Source: Arthrobacter zhangbolii (lineage in GTDB: Bacteria > Actinomycetota > Actinomycetes > Actinomycetales > Micrococcaceae). Taken from it: 64,000 nt of DNA. The DNA lies in NCBI RefSeq assembly GCF_022869865.1, contig NZ_CP094984.1:62001-126000 (forward strand), read 5' to 3'. The notes beneath the pieces were generated by a model, which saw only the letters and a program-made list of their open reading frames with translations, searched no databases and was not told where the DNA came from. The position numbers and the translations under genes are program-made. Shown here piece after piece: positions 24,868 to 34,626 of this stretch. The stretch's first letter is position 1. Each line of letters begins with the position of its first letter.

Positions 24868-25080
24868 ATGACAACCACACCGCCGTCCGAACCCAGGCGA
24901 ACCTCGCGGGTACCCCTGCTCTTTGCCGGCGGGGTGATCCTGCTTGGCCTCTGGGCGGCATGGCTCACCTCCAGCTGGGTGGTCCTGGCCGCCGCAGTGG
25001 CAGTGGCGCTTGTACCCTCGCGGACCTACGCCTCCGATGTACGTGCCTGGGCACGCCGGCAGGACCGGCGGCGCGGATAA
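24868..25080 (+). CDS. Small two-helix membrane protein
   Basis: 70 residues. Two hydrophobic helices at about residues 16-33 and 37-50 are joined by a short turn, and the tail VRAWARRQDRRRG is strongly basic, so both ends should face the cytoplasm. Codon use matches the neighbours. The ribosome site is weak and a leaderless start is possible. Family unknown. It is divergent from the SatD-like gene and followed by a hairpin shared with ppa. Confidence 0.6.
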   Translation: MTTTPPSEPRRTSRVPLLFAGGVILLGLWAAWLTSSWVVLAAAVAVALVPSRTYASDVRAWARRQDRRRG

Positions 25081-25100
25081 CGGGTGAAGGCGTTAAACGC

Positions 25101-25139
25101 CGACGGCGGCCGCCCCCGGGAAGGGGACAGCCGCCGTCG
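25101..25139. terminator. Bidirectional hairpin terminator
   Basis: CGACGGCGGC at 25101-25110 pairs with 25130-25139, with an inner CCCC/GGGG stem. It lies between the small membrane gene and the convergent ppa gene. Confidence 0.8.
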
Positions 25140-25166
25140 TACCGGCAGGGCCGGTGCGCCGAAACG

Positions 25167-25712
25167 CTAGTTGTTGATCGGGTCAGCGTCGACGTCGCGG
25201 CCCTGGGCCTCGTCTTCTTCGCTGGCTTCGCCAAGCGCCTCGAAACGGGCGAGGGAGGCGGTGACCTCGGCTTCGGCGGCTTCACGGCCGGCCCAGTCGG
25301 CAGCTTCCACCCACTTGCCCGGCTCCAGGTCCTTGTACTTGGTGAAGAAGTGCTTGATCTCATCGAGCAGGAAGTCGGAAACGTCCGAGATGTCCTGGAT
25401 GTGGTCAAAGCGCGGGTCCACCGGAACGCAGAGGACCTTGGCATCTCCGCCGCCGTCATCCACCATGTTGAACACGCCGATGGGGCGGGATTCCACCAGC
25501 ACGCCGGGCATCAGGTCGAAGTCCTGCAGCATCACCAGGGCGTCCAGCGGATCGCCGTCCTCGCCCAGGGTGTTCTCGAAGAACCCGTAGTGGGTGGGGT
25601 AGGCCATGGACGTGAACAGAACCCGGTCCAGGCGCAGACGGTGGGTTTCGTGGTCAATTTCGTACTTGACCCGGGATCCCTTGGGGATCTCGATGGTTAC
25701 GTCGAGCTTCAT
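25167..25712 (-). CDS. ppa: Inorganic pyrophosphatase, family I
   Basis: 181 residues. It hydrolyses pyrophosphate and so pulls biosynthetic reactions forward. The conserved [16 protein letters not shown] start, the signature [10 protein letters not shown] (three metal-binding Asp) near residue 53 and [14 protein letters not shown] near residue 98 are intact. The C-terminal [19 protein letters not shown] matches soluble family I enzymes. It is the first gene of the block ppa-dacB-metalloprotease-tilS-hpt-ftsH, which is conserved in Mycobacterium and other actinobacteria, with ppa divergent from the rest as seen here. Confidence 0.97.
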   Translation of the reverse strand: MKLDVTIEIPKGSRVKYEIDHETHRLRLDRVLFTSMAYPTHYGFFENTLGEDGDPLDALVMLQDFDLMPGVLVESRPIGVFNMVDDGGGDAKVLCVPVDPRFDHIQDISDVSDFLLDEIKHFFTKYKDLEPGKWVEAADWAGREAAEAEVTASLARFEALGEASEEDEAQGRDVDADPINN

Positions 25713-25929
25713 TGCGACTCCTCACTGGCGTGGCCCGCGGAGGAACCACTGGAAAGACTTTGATAACTGATCATGCACCGGCGCGCCCCGCGGAAGCTTC
25801 CGCGCTGACGGAAGGTCGGGACGGGCGCCGGCGTCGGTCTAGTCTTAAAGATATATGTCCCGCGCACGGAACTGTGCACGGATGAGGAAAGGCCGGGATA
25901 ACCGGCGGAGCGAAGGAGTCGGTGAGGGC

Positions 25930-27351
25930 ATGTCTCGGATGTTCTCCGGCACGCTGCTGGCGCTTGCCTTCGCGGTGCTGCTGGTCCCGCTGGCCTTCTA
26001 CGCGCTCCCGCCAATCACCCAGTCGCTGGCCGGCGGAGGTGCGCAGCGCGCCGAAGTGGTGCCCGGGCACCTGCAGCCCCCTGAGGTCCTGACCGGCAGC
26101 GGACCGGTCACCGCCCCTCAGGCGGCGGATCCGCTCCCCAACCCGGAACAGCTGGGCCGGCTCCTCGATGCCGAACTTGCGATTGAGGGCAGCGGATCAT
26201 TCCACGCGGTGGTTGAGGACGCGCTGACCGGCACCGTGCTGTATGACCGCGGCGGGGCAGCCGGCCTGGCTCCCGCATCCACCCTGAAAATCCTTACAGC
26301 CGCCGCCGCCGTGTCTGCCATGGGAGCAGGGACCACCTTCCCGACCTCTGCCCTGGAAGGGGACGAGCCCGGAACCGTCATCCTGCGCGGCGGCGGTGAC
26401 GTGCTGCTCACGGCAGGCCCTTCGGACCCTGATTCCGTTGCCGGCCGCGCCGGCCTGACCACCCTGGCGGAGCAGACAGCGGCCGCACTTCGGGACACCG
26501 GGACGGCCGGCCCGGTCACCGTGCAGGTGGATGATTCCCTGTTCACCGGCGCCGCTCTCTCCGATGCCTGGGGGGAGGCGGATATCGAGGCCGGGGAAAT
26601 CGCCCCGGTCCATGCCCTCGCCGTCAGCTCGGCGTGGCAGGTGGAGGGCAGCGGCCCCGGACCGCGGGTCGAGGACCCGGCACTGTCCGCAGGCGAGGCC
26701 TACCGCGCGGCACTGGAGGAAGCCCTGGACGGCGTCGAGGTCCGGACCACGGTGGAACGCGGCACCGCGCCCGGGGATGCCCGCACCCTGGCCGAGGTCC
26801 GCTCCGCCCCGCTGGCCGACCAGGTCGATTACATGCTGCTGACCTCGGACAACTACCTGGCCGAGGTTTTGGGCCGGCTCACGGCAGAGGCAACGGACCG
26901 CGAACCCTCCTTCTCGGGAGGCATCGAGGCGGTCCGGGCCGAGGTAGGTGCCCTCGGCGTGGATACCGGTTCCCTGGTGCTGGGGGACACCAGCGGCCTC
27001 TCTGCGGAAACTTCCGTTTCCGCCCAGCAGCTGACCGAGCTGATGCGGATCCTGCTCACCTCGCCGGACCCGGACCTGCGCTCGGTCACCGGCGGACTGC
27101 CGGTGGCGGCGCTGAGCGGAACGCTTGCCGGTCGCTTTGATGAGGCTGCAGATGCAGGCGCAGCCGGAATTGTGCGTGCCAAGACCGGCACGCTGTTCGC
27201 CGTCACTGCACTGACCGGCTACGCCACGGACGCGGACGGGCGGGTACTCGCCTTCACCTTCGTAGCGGACGGCCTGGACGGAAACACCGCAGCCGCCAGG
27301 GAGGCCGTGGATTCCGCCGCGGCGGTCCTCGCCGGCTGCGGCTGCCGCTGA
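25930..27351 (+). CDS. dacB: D-alanyl-D-alanine carboxypeptidase/endopeptidase, PBP4 type
   Basis: 473 residues from the ATG at 25930, chosen because it opens directly on an N-terminal membrane anchor or signal (residues ~5-30) and has GAGGG and a more distant AAGGAG upstream. The penicillin-binding motifs are complete: SxxK in APASTLKIL (~residue 118), SxN in LLTSDNYLAE (~308) and KTG in RAKTGTLFAV (~420). The long insertion between the first two motifs is typical of PBP4. It trims or cleaves peptidoglycan peptides outside the membrane. The conserved neighbour order (ppa before, metalloprotease and tilS after) supports the assignment. Confidence 0.94.
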   Translation: MSRMFSGTLLALAFAVLLVPLAFYALPPITQSLAGGGAQRAEVVPGHLQPPEVLTGSGPVTAPQAADPLPNPEQLGRLLDAELAIEGSGSFHAVVEDALTGTVLYDRGGAAGLAPASTLKILTAAAAVSAMGAGTTFPTSALEGDEPGTVILRGGGDVLLTAGPSDPDSVAGRAGLTTLAEQTAAALRDTGTAGPVTVQVDDSLFTGAALSDAWGEADIEAGEIAPVHALAVSSAWQVEGSGPGPRVEDPALSAGEAYRAALEEALDGVEVRTTVERGTAPGDARTLAEVRSAPLADQVDYMLLTSDNYLAEVLGRLTAEATDREPSFSGGIEAVRAEVGALGVDTGSLVLGDTSGLSAETSVSAQQLTELMRILLTSPDPDLRSVTGGLPVAALSGTLAGRFDEAADAGAAGIVRAKTGTLFAVTALTGYATDADGRVLAFTFVADGLDGNTAAAREAVDSAAAVLAGCGCR

Positions 27352-27434
27352 GCCTGGCTGCCGCTGAGCCCGCCTGCCGTCCGGGATCGGGGCCGGGTGG
27401 TGTCCCTCATTGGGCAATGTGGTCGAATGGAGCA

Positions 27435-28607
27435 ATGGAGCGCAACGAACGAAACCGTCTGAGCCATGACCGCAAGCCGTCTACCGAAAAGTCTCCCTCC
27501 CCGGACGCACCGGCACTGGTGAACTGGGATCTGGCCGCCTCCACTGCGGCGGCCATGGTGGCGCCGGGACCGAAGATGTCCGCCCGGGAGATCCGCGAAG
27601 CCGTGGCGGACCTGCGTGCCGCAGCGGATACCTCCGTGGCCCACGTGCACCGCATCACCGGCCTCGAAGCTGCGCGTGACCTGCGGGACTCCGACGTACT
27701 CGTGGTGGACCGTGCCTCCTGGGCCCGCGCCAACTCGCAGAGCTTCTCCGTGCTGATGGGCCCGGCGCTGCAGCACCTGGCGGAAACCCGTCCCGAGCAG
27801 CTCGAAGCAGCCAACACCGCCCTTGGCGGAACCATGACCGGCGCACAGCTGGGCGCCGTGCTGGCCTTCCTCTCCAGCAAGGTCCTGGGCCAGTATGATC
27901 CCTTTGCCGCCCTGGGCGGGGTGGGAAAACCCGGTGGGCGGCTGCTGCTGGTGGCGCCGAACATCATCACCCTTGAACGCGAGCTCAACGTGGAACCGGC
28001 CGACTTCCGGCTCTGGGTCTGCCTGCATGAGCAGACCCACCGTGTGCAGTTTGCAGCGGCACCGTGGCTGCGGGAGCACATGCTGGAACAGATCAGCCAG
28101 CTCTCCAACGGCATGATGGACAAGGCGCAGACCCTTTCCGAGCGCCTGGGTTCCGCCGTGAAGGCGTTGACTGCCAACTCCGCAGGGACGGGCGAGAAGG
28201 ACAACGACGGCGTGCCGCGCAAGCCGGCAGACCTCCTGTCGCTGCTGCAGGACCCCCAGGACAAGGAACGCCTCTCCCACCTGACGGCCGTGATGTCCCT
28301 GCTGGAAGGCCACGCCAACGTGGTGATGGACGCTGTGGACGCAAGCATTGTGCCCAGCGTGAAGACCATCCGGCAGCGGTTCAACAACCGGGGTGCCAAA
28401 CGCGGCTGGATTGACCGTTTCTTCCGGCAGATCATGGGCCTGGACGCCAAGATGCGCCAGTACAGTGACGGTGCCCGTTTTGTCCGTGCCGTGACCGGCC
28501 GCGTGGGGATGGAAGGTTTCAACCGGGTCTGGGAAAAGGCCGAAAACCTTCCCACCGAAGCGGAAATCCACTCAGCTGACCTCTGGATCGCCAGGATGGG
28601 ACTGTAA
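27435..28607 (+). CDS. Zinc-dependent metalloprotease, actinobacterial (F420-associated TIGR family)
   Basis: 390 residues from the ATG at 27435, with GGAG just before it; an upstream ATG at 27417 is possible and adds six codons. The zinc motif HEQTH lies in RLWVCLHEQTHRVQFAAAPW near residue 198, and a conserved downstream Glu is likely the third ligand (LEGHANVVMDAVD). This is the actinobacterial family often named coenzyme F420 biosynthesis-associated, although no F420 gene lies nearby and the role is unproven. It sits seven bases before tilS in the conserved dacB-tilS block and should be co-transcribed with it. Confidence 0.9.
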   Translation: MERNERNRLSHDRKPSTEKSPSPDAPALVNWDLAASTAAAMVAPGPKMSAREIREAVADLRAAADTSVAHVHRITGLEAARDLRDSDVLVVDRASWARANSQSFSVLMGPALQHLAETRPEQLEAANTALGGTMTGAQLGAVLAFLSSKVLGQYDPFAALGGVGKPGGRLLLVAPNIITLERELNVEPADFRLWVCLHEQTHRVQFAAAPWLREHMLEQISQLSNGMMDKAQTLSERLGSAVKALTANSAGTGEKDNDGVPRKPADLLSLLQDPQDKERLSHLTAVMSLLEGHANVVMDAVDASIVPSVKTIRQRFNNRGAKRGWIDRFFRQIMGLDAKMRQYSDGARFVRAVTGRVGMEGFNRVWEKAENLPTEAEIHSADLWIARMGL

Positions 28608-28613
28608 CCGAAC

Positions 28614-29738
28614 GTGATGCACGAAAACCCCGGTATTTCCGGCACCGCTGCCGTCCGCCCCGCACCACGGGTCCGCAAACGGCTCCTGCCCACCCTTGGG
28701 GATGCCCGCAACAGCATCCGGGACGCCCTCCGGGACGCCGGCCTGGCACCGGGCGGGGACCAGCCGCCGCTGATCCTGGTCGCGTGCAGCGGCGGACCGG
28801 ATTCCCTGGCCCTGGCCGAGGCCGCCTCCTTCTTTTCCCGCCGCGGGGACTACCGGGTGGGTGCGGTGGTAGTGGACCACGGACTGCAGGAAGGCAGCGC
28901 CGCGGTGGCGGAACGGACCCGGCAGAAACTGGAGGCCATGGGGCTGGCGCCCGTCCTTGTCCGGCAGGTCACCGTGCCCACGTCCGGTATGGGGCCCGAA
29001 GCCGCGGCACGGACCGTCCGCTACGCCGCCCTGGATGCCGCGGTGGAGGAACTCCATGCCGACGCCGTACTGCTAGGCCACACGCTGGATGACCAGGCCG
29101 AACAGGTGCTGCTGGGACTGATGCGCGGCTCCGGCACCCGGTCGCTGGCCGGGATGCCGGCGGTACGCGGGAAGTATCTGCGCCCGTTCCTGGGGCTGCG
29201 CCGCGAGGCCACCCTGGAAATCTGCGAGCATGCCGGCCTGGATCCCTGGCACGATCCCAGCAACCGGGATTCCGCCTATGCCCGCTCCCGCGTCCGCACC
29301 GAGGTGCTGCCGTTCCTCGAGGAGAAACTCGGTCCGGGAATAGCCGAGGCACTGTTCCGTTCCTCACGTATCCTCTCTGCAGACGCCGACTATCTGGATG
29401 AAAAGGCCGCCCGCACCTTCGAGAAGCTGCGCCTGGATCCTCCCGCGGGGTCCGGTGCCGAAGGAGCGGAACTGCTGCTGCCCGAAGCGCCGCTAAGGGA
29501 CCTCCCTGCGGCCCTCCGCCAGCGTGTGCTGGCCCTCGCGGCGCTGGCCCTGGGTGGGGCCCAGCCGAGCTACGAACGCCTGGCAGCGGTTGAATCGCTG
29601 CTGCGCCGCACCGGCTCCGCCGGACCCGTCCAGCTGGTCGGCAAAGTCAGCGTGTACCGGCAGCCGCGCGGCAAAGCGGTTCACCACGGCGGCTCAAGCT
29701 ATGGCAATCTTGTTTTTAGGAAAAAGAGCAGCACCTAA
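28614..29738 (+). CDS. tilS: tRNA(Ile)-lysidine synthase
   Basis: 374 residues from the GTG at 28614 (an ATG follows directly). It converts C34 of the CAU-anticodon tRNA-Ile to lysidine using ATP and lysine, so that AUA is read as Ile; it is essential in most bacteria. The P-loop is LVACSGGPDSLALAEAA near residue 52, and the family motifs VVVDHGLQ, LLGHTLDDQAEQVLLGLMRG and RPFLGLRR follow. The C-terminal domain is short, as in other actinobacteria. It is seven bases after the metalloprotease gene and upstream of hpt. Confidence 0.95.
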   Translation: MMHENPGISGTAAVRPAPRVRKRLLPTLGDARNSIRDALRDAGLAPGGDQPPLILVACSGGPDSLALAEAASFFSRRGDYRVGAVVVDHGLQEGSAAVAERTRQKLEAMGLAPVLVRQVTVPTSGMGPEAAARTVRYAALDAAVEELHADAVLLGHTLDDQAEQVLLGLMRGSGTRSLAGMPAVRGKYLRPFLGLRREATLEICEHAGLDPWHDPSNRDSAYARSRVRTEVLPFLEEKLGPGIAEALFRSSRILSADADYLDEKAARTFEKLRLDPPAGSGAEGAELLLPEAPLRDLPAALRQRVLALAALALGGAQPSYERLAAVESLLRRTGSAGPVQLVGKVSVYRQPRGKAVHHGGSSYGNLVFRKKSST

Positions 29739-29786
29739 CATCCAATAGCATCCAAAGCTGCAACACTTCGCACCCGGGAGTCATTC

Positions 29787-30338
29787 GTGGATTCACACGA
29801 CGTCCAGTCAGATCTCAAGCACGTTCTCTACACCAAGGAACAGATCCAAAACCGGGTCAATGAACTGGCGGCCGAAATTGACCGCGACTACGCCGGCCGC
29901 GACGTCCTCCTCGTCGGCGTCCTCAAGGGTGCCGTCATGGTGATGGCTGACCTGTCCCGCGCCCTGCACAGCCACGTCACCATGGACTGGATGGCAGTGT
30001 CCTCCTACGGGTCCGGCACCCAGTCCTCCGGCGTCGTCCGGATCCTGAAGGATCTGGAAACCGACCTGCTCGGCAAGCACGTGCTGATTGTCGAAGACAT
30101 TATCGATTCCGGACTGACCCTGTCCTGGCTTCGCACCAACCTGGAGTCCCGCGGCCCGGCCAGCGTGGAAATCTGCACCCTGCTGCGCAAGCCGGATGCC
30201 GCCAAGGTGGAAATCGACGTGAAGTATGTCGGCTACGAGATCCCCAACGAATTCGTTGTCGGCTACGGTCTCGACTTTGCCGAGAGGTACCGCAACCTGG
30301 ACTTCATCGGCACCCTCGCCCCGCACGTATACGAATAA
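29787..30338 (+). CDS. hpt: Hypoxanthine phosphoribosyltransferase
   Basis: 183 residues from a GTG with GGGAG seven bases upstream. It salvages hypoxanthine and guanine with PRPP to give IMP and GMP. The PRPP loop is [16 protein letters not shown] near residue 100; the flexible loop ([15 protein letters not shown]) and the C-terminal [21 protein letters not shown] split motif are standard. In many bacteria tilS and hpt are neighbours of ftsH, and some couple FtsH to this enzyme; here ftsH follows after 177 bp with its own promoter-like region. Confidence 0.97.
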   Translation: MDSHDVQSDLKHVLYTKEQIQNRVNELAAEIDRDYAGRDVLLVGVLKGAVMVMADLSRALHSHVTMDWMAVSSYGSGTQSSGVVRILKDLETDLLGKHVLIVEDIIDSGLTLSWLRTNLESRGPASVEICTLLRKPDAAKVEIDVKYVGYEIPNEFVVGYGLDFAERYRNLDFIGTLAPHVYE

Positions 30339-30485
30339 GCCCTGCGGCCTTCGCCCCGTTCCGCGCGATCACCATCACGCCAGAGCGCTACGCCCTGAGG
30401 GAACTAAACCCCAACGCCGGCCGTGTTCTTTTGGGGACGGTGTATAGCTAGTAGGTAAATTCCGCGCACACCAGCGTTGTTGATC

Positions 30486-30507
30486 AGGAGGGACGGGGCT
30501 TAGCCCT
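30486..30507 (+). promoter_or_regulatory. Distant ribosome site with spacer hairpin before ftsH
   Basis: The only strong site, AGGAGGG (30486-30492), ends 23 bases before the ATG at 30516. Between them GGGGC/GCCCT with loop TTA (30495-30507) can fold and shorten the effective distance to about 10. An in-frame TGA three codons upstream of the ATG excludes an earlier start. Confidence 0.45.
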
Positions 30508-30515
30508 GACGACGA

Positions 30516-32606
30516 ATGAAATCCAAGAACTTCTTCAAGGGGCCGGTCATATGGATCGCGCTGGCATTGGCCGCTCTTTTGATCATCCTGCCCAGCCTTT
30601 CCGGCACCGGCGCTTCCCAAGTGGACACCAAAGAAGGCCTTGAACTTCTTAATGGCGACAAAGTGTCGCAGGCAAAGATTTACGACGGCGACCAGCGCGT
30701 TGACCTGACACTGAAGGACCCGCTCGGTGACAAGGGCACCAATGTGCAGTTCTTCTTCAGCTCCGCGCGAGGCGAGGAAGTTGTCGACGCGGTGAATGAT
30801 TCCGGAGCGAACTTCACCGACCAGCCGGTGCAGACCAACTGGTTCACCAGCTTCCTCGGACTGCTGCTGCCCTTCATCATCATTGGTGTGATCTTCTGGT
30901 TCCTGATGAGCCGGATGCAGGGTGGCGGGTCCCAGGTTATGAAGTTCGGCAAGTCCCGGGCCAAGCTGACCAACAAGGACATGCCGCAGGTCACCTTTGA
31001 CGACGTCGCCGGGGCAGACGAAGCAGTGGAGGAACTGCACGAGATCAAGGAGTTCCTCCAGGATCCGGCCAAGTTCCAGGCCGTGGGCGCCAAGATCCCC
31101 AAGGGTGTGCTGCTGTACGGCCCTCCGGGTACCGGTAAGACCCTGCTTGCCCGCGCGGTTGCCGGCGAGGCCGGTGTCCCGTTCTACTCGATTTCCGGTT
31201 CCGACTTCGTGGAAATGTTCGTCGGCGTGGGCGCCTCCCGTGTCCGCGACCTGTTCGAGCAGGCGAAGACCAACGCTCCGGCCATCATTTTCGTGGACGA
31301 GATTGACGCCGTCGGCCGCCACCGTGGTGCCGGCGTGGGCGGTGGCAATGACGAACGTGAGCAGACCCTGAACCAGCTGCTGGTTGAGATGGACGGCTTT
31401 GATGCCAACGCCAACGTCATTCTGATCGCGGCCACCAACCGCCCCGATGTCCTGGACCCCGCGTTGCTGCGTCCGGGCCGCTTCGACCGCCAGATTGGCG
31501 TGGAAGCCCCCGATATGCAGGGCCGGCTGCGGATCCTGCAGGTCCATTCCAAGGGCAAGCCGATGGCTGACGGCGTGGATCTTGAGACCGTGGCCCGCAA
31601 GACTCCGGGCTTCACCGGCGCCGATCTGGCCAACGTCCTCAACGAGGCGGCACTGCTGACCGCCCGCTCCAACGCGGACCTGATTGATGACCGCGCCCTG
31701 GACGAGGCCATTGACCGCGTGATCGCCGGCCCGCAGAAGCGCAGCCGCGTGATGAAGGAACTTGAGCGCAAGATCACCGCCTACCACGAGGGCGGACACG
31801 CGCTGGTGGCAGCGGCGCTGCGCAATACCGATCCGGTTACCAAGGTGACCATCCTGCCGCGTGGCCGGGCACTGGGTTACACCATGGTCCTGCCCCAGGA
31901 TGACAAGTACTCGGTAACCCGCAACGAACTGCTGGACCAGCTCGCCTACGCCATGGGCGGCCGGGTGGCTGAGGAAATCGTCTTCCACGATCCGTCCACC
32001 GGCGCATCCAACGACATCGAGAAGGCCACGTCCACGGCCCGCAAGATGGTCACCCAGTACGGCATGAGCGAGCGGATCGGCTCCGTGAAGCTTGGCTCCG
32101 GCGGCGGGGAACCCTTCCTGGGCCGGGATATGAGCCAGGAGCGCAACTACTCCGACCAGGTTGCCTACGTGGTGGATGAAGAAGTGCGGCGGCTGCTCGA
32201 CAACGCGCATGACGAGGCATACCAGATCCTGACGGAGAACCGCGATGTGCTGGACCGGCTGGCCCTGGAGCTGCTGGAACGCGAGACGCTGAACCAGAAG
32301 GAAATCGCGGAGATCTTCTCCGATGTCCGCCAGCGTGATGTCCGGGAGGTCTGGCTTTCCAAGCCCACCCGCCCGGTGCACAGCATTCCGCCCGTGGTCT
32401 CGCCGCGCGAACGCCGGGAGGCAAAGGAAATCGGTGCGCCGGACCCCGCTTCGGTGGCCCCGCAGGACCAGATTGCCGACGCCGATCTGCCGCAGGACTT
32501 TGATGTGTCCTCCAACGGCCTGCCCCAGCCGGAAAACAGCGGGCAGGGCGGGCACTCCGGGCACGGCGGCAGCTCCGGGAGCGGCCAGGCCGGCCAGGGG
32601 GCCTAA
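30516..32606 (+). CDS. ftsH: ATP-dependent zinc metalloprotease FtsH
   Basis: 696 residues. A membrane-anchored hexameric AAA+ protease that degrades damaged membrane proteins and some regulators. Membrane helices are at about residues 10-28 and 112-132 around a small extracytoplasmic domain. The AAA module has Walker A GPPGTGKT (~205), Walker [14 protein letters not shown] (~262) and the second region of homology [20 protein letters not shown]. The protease zinc site is HEGGH (~425). A Gly/Ser/Gln-rich tail of ~40 residues ends the protein. It starts the long conserved run ftsH-folE-folP-folB-folK and on to clpC. Confidence 0.98.
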   Translation: MKSKNFFKGPVIWIALALAALLIILPSLSGTGASQVDTKEGLELLNGDKVSQAKIYDGDQRVDLTLKDPLGDKGTNVQFFFSSARGEEVVDAVNDSGANFTDQPVQTNWFTSFLGLLLPFIIIGVIFWFLMSRMQGGGSQVMKFGKSRAKLTNKDMPQVTFDDVAGADEAVEELHEIKEFLQDPAKFQAVGAKIPKGVLLYGPPGTGKTLLARAVAGEAGVPFYSISGSDFVEMFVGVGASRVRDLFEQAKTNAPAIIFVDEIDAVGRHRGAGVGGGNDEREQTLNQLLVEMDGFDANANVILIAATNRPDVLDPALLRPGRFDRQIGVEAPDMQGRLRILQVHSKGKPMADGVDLETVARKTPGFTGADLANVLNEAALLTARSNADLIDDRALDEAIDRVIAGPQKRSRVMKELERKITAYHEGGHALVAAALRNTDPVTKVTILPRGRALGYTMVLPQDDKYSVTRNELLDQLAYAMGGRVAEEIVFHDPSTGASNDIEKATSTARKMVTQYGMSERIGSVKLGSGGGEPFLGRDMSQERNYSDQVAYVVDEEVRRLLDNAHDEAYQILTENRDVLDRLALELLERETLNQKEIAEIFSDVRQRDVREVWLSKPTRPVHSIPPVVSPRERREAKEIGAPDPASVAPQDQIADADLPQDFDVSSNGLPQPENSGQGGHSGHGGSSGSGQAGQGA

Positions 32607-32672
32607 GGCCCGGGGTCAGTCGGGGGACGTCAGCGGGGGATGAACAGCGTCGGGCCTAAACGCCCGGCACGG

Positions 32673-32678
32673 TAAGAT
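32673..32678 (+). promoter_or_regulatory. -10 box TAAGAT of a probably leaderless folE promoter
   Basis: TAAGAT ends six bases before the GTG of folE, and no ribosome site is present. This would be an internal promoter after ftsH for the folate-pantothenate operon. Confidence 0.5.
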
Positions 32679-32684
32679 CGACCA

Positions 32685-33305
32685 GTGACGGATTTCGATG
32701 ATGACCTGCTGGCCGCTGACGACACTGCAGCTGCGGCGTCCCCGGTGGACCGGCCAAGGATTGAACGTGCGGTCCGGGAAATCCTCCTCGCCATCGGGGA
32801 GGACCCGGACCGTGACGGTTTAAAGGACACTCCCCAAAGGGTGGCCAAGTCCTATACGGAGATCTTTTCCGGACTGCATCAGAATCCCACTGATCTGTTG
32901 GCCACAACCTTCGATCTGGACCACGAGGAGATGGTGCTGGTCAAGGACATCGCGTTCTATTCCACCTGCGAACACCACCTCGTGCCCTTCCACGGCACGG
33001 CGCACGTGGGGTACATCCCCTCGCACGACGGCAAGGTCACGGGACTGTCCAAACTGGCCAGGCTCGTTGAGGTCTACGCCCGGCGCCCGCAGGTGCAGGA
33101 GCGCCTGACCACGCAGATCGTGGATGCCCTGATGACCAATCTTGAACCCCGCGGTGCCATAGTGGTTATTGAATGTGAGCACCTGTGCATGTCCATGCGC
33201 GGGGTACGCAAGCCGGGCGCGAAGACAGTAACGTCCGCGGTCCGCGGACAGCTGCGCGAAACCGCGACCCGCGCTGAAGCAATGAGCCTGATACTCGGAC
33301 GATAA
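32685..33305 (+). CDS. folE: GTP cyclohydrolase I, FolE type
   Basis: 206 residues from a GTG. It opens GTP to give dihydroneopterin triphosphate, the first step of folate synthesis. Zinc and catalytic residues are in [20 protein letters not shown] near residue 92 and in [20 protein letters not shown] near residue 165; both Cys and His ligands are kept. It starts a folate cluster in the order folE, folP, folB, folK with spacings of 8, 2 and -4 bp. A -10 box six bases upstream and the lack of a ribosome site suggest a leaderless start. Confidence 0.98.
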   Translation: MTDFDDDLLAADDTAAAASPVDRPRIERAVREILLAIGEDPDRDGLKDTPQRVAKSYTEIFSGLHQNPTDLLATTFDLDHEEMVLVKDIAFYSTCEHHLVPFHGTAHVGYIPSHDGKVTGLSKLARLVEVYARRPQVQERLTTQIVDALMTNLEPRGAIVVIECEHLCMSMRGVRKPGAKTVTSAVRGQLRETATRAEAMSLILGR

Positions 33306-33313
33306 GGACCACC

Positions 33314-34219
33314 ATGGATTCACTCGCCGCCGCACCCGGTACCGGACCGGCAACGACGCCGCTGCCGGTGGTGCGCCCCGCACGCGCTGCCCGCACATTC
33401 GACGACCTCCCCGCTGACCGCACCCTGGTGATGGGCATCCTGAATGTCACCCCGGATTCCTTCAGCGACGGCGGCCGCTTCGCGGATACCGACGCCGCCA
33501 TCCGCGCCGGCCTGAAGATGCACTACGACGGTGCGGACATCATCGACGTCGGCGGTGAGTCCACCCGCCCCGATTCCGTCCGCATTTCCGCTGAGGAAGA
33601 GCAGGAACGTGTCCTGCCGGTGATCGAGGCCCTGGTCCGGGCCGGTGCCCTGGTCAGTGTGGACACCATGAATGCCTCCACCGCGGAGAAGGCCATCGGC
33701 GCCGGTGCGCTGATCATCAACGATGTTTCCGGGACGGAAACCGATCCGGCCATGGCATCCCTGGTGGCGCGGACGGGCGTTTCCTACATCCTGATGCACA
33801 GCCGCGGCAGCGTACGCAGCAATGATCCCAACGCGACCTACGACGACGTCGTCGAAGACGTCGTGGAAGAACTCACCAAGGTCCGGGACCGTTTTTATGC
33901 CGCAGGCGTGACGCCGGAGCAGATAATTCTTGACCCCGGACTGGGGTTCACCAAGACAGCCGAGCATGACTGGGCGCTGCTGCGCGGCATCGACCGGATA
34001 GGTGCACTGGGCCACCGGGTACTGATTGGCGCCTCCCGCAAGCGGTTCCTCGGCTCCCTGCTCACCAGCTTCGGCAAGGCGGCTCCTCCGCTTGAACGCG
34101 ACAACGCCACTGCCGCAGTGAGCGCACTGGCCGCCGCTTCGGGCGTCTGGGCAGTGCGGGTACACAACGTGCAGGCCAGCCTCGACGCCGTCAAGGCCGC
34201 TGCGGCCTGGAAGGGATAG
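33314..34219 (+). CDS. folP: Dihydropteroate synthase
   Basis: 301 residues, with AAGGA before the ATG. It joins dihydropterin pyrophosphate and p-aminobenzoate and is the sulfonamide target. Motifs in order are MGILNVTPDSFSDGG (~residue 37), DIIDVGGESTRPD (~75), INDVSGTE (~135) and the C-terminal GASRKRFLG (~240). The first 30 residues are an Ala/Pro-rich extension typical of this group. It is co-transcribed with folE and folB. Confidence 0.97.
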   Translation: MDSLAAAPGTGPATTPLPVVRPARAARTFDDLPADRTLVMGILNVTPDSFSDGGRFADTDAAIRAGLKMHYDGADIIDVGGESTRPDSVRISAEEEQERVLPVIEALVRAGALVSVDTMNASTAEKAIGAGALIINDVSGTETDPAMASLVARTGVSYILMHSRGSVRSNDPNATYDDVVEDVVEELTKVRDRFYAAGVTPEQIILDPGLGFTKTAEHDWALLRGIDRIGALGHRVLIGASRKRFLGSLLTSFGKAAPPLERDNATAAVSALAAASGVWAVRVHNVQASLDAVKAAAAWKG

Positions 34220-34221
34220 GC

Positions 34222-34626
34222 ATGCCCGGAACCGCCGGCACCGACCGGCGCGGAACCACGGCACCGGACCGGATCACCCTGACCGGGATATCCGCCACGG
34301 GCTACCACGGTGTTTTTCCCGAGGAGCGCCGCGACGGACAGCCCTTCATTGTGGATCTGGTGCTGTTCACCGACCTCGGCCCGGCAGCGGCCACTGATGA
34401 CCTGACGCTGACGGCACACTACGGTGAGGTGGCCGAGTGCGCAGTGAAGGTCATCACCGGCGAGCCGCTGAACCTGATCGAGGCGCTTGCCGGCCGGATC
34501 GCCGACACGGTGCTGGCCGCCTTCCCGGTGCTGGCTGCCGTGGAAGTGACCGTGCACAAACCGAAGGCACCCATCGCCGTTACGTTCGGCGATGTAGCGG
34601 TCACAATCCTCCGGGAGCGCGAATGA
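34222..34626 (+). CDS. folB: Dihydroneopterin aldolase
   Basis: 134 residues. It cleaves dihydroneopterin to 6-hydroxymethyl-dihydropterin. The family start ITLTGISATGYHGVFPEERR has the substrate-binding Glu, and the catalytic Lys is in VTVHKPKAPI near residue 112. GGAAGGG at the end of folP serves as ribosome site, and the start is two bases after the folP stop. The last codons overlap folK by four bases (ATGA), so translation is coupled. Confidence 0.96.
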   Translation: MPGTAGTDRRGTTAPDRITLTGISATGYHGVFPEERRDGQPFIVDLVLFTDLGPAAATDDLTLTAHYGEVAECAVKVITGEPLNLIEALAGRIADTVLAAFPVLAAVEVTVHKPKAPIAVTFGDVAVTILRERE

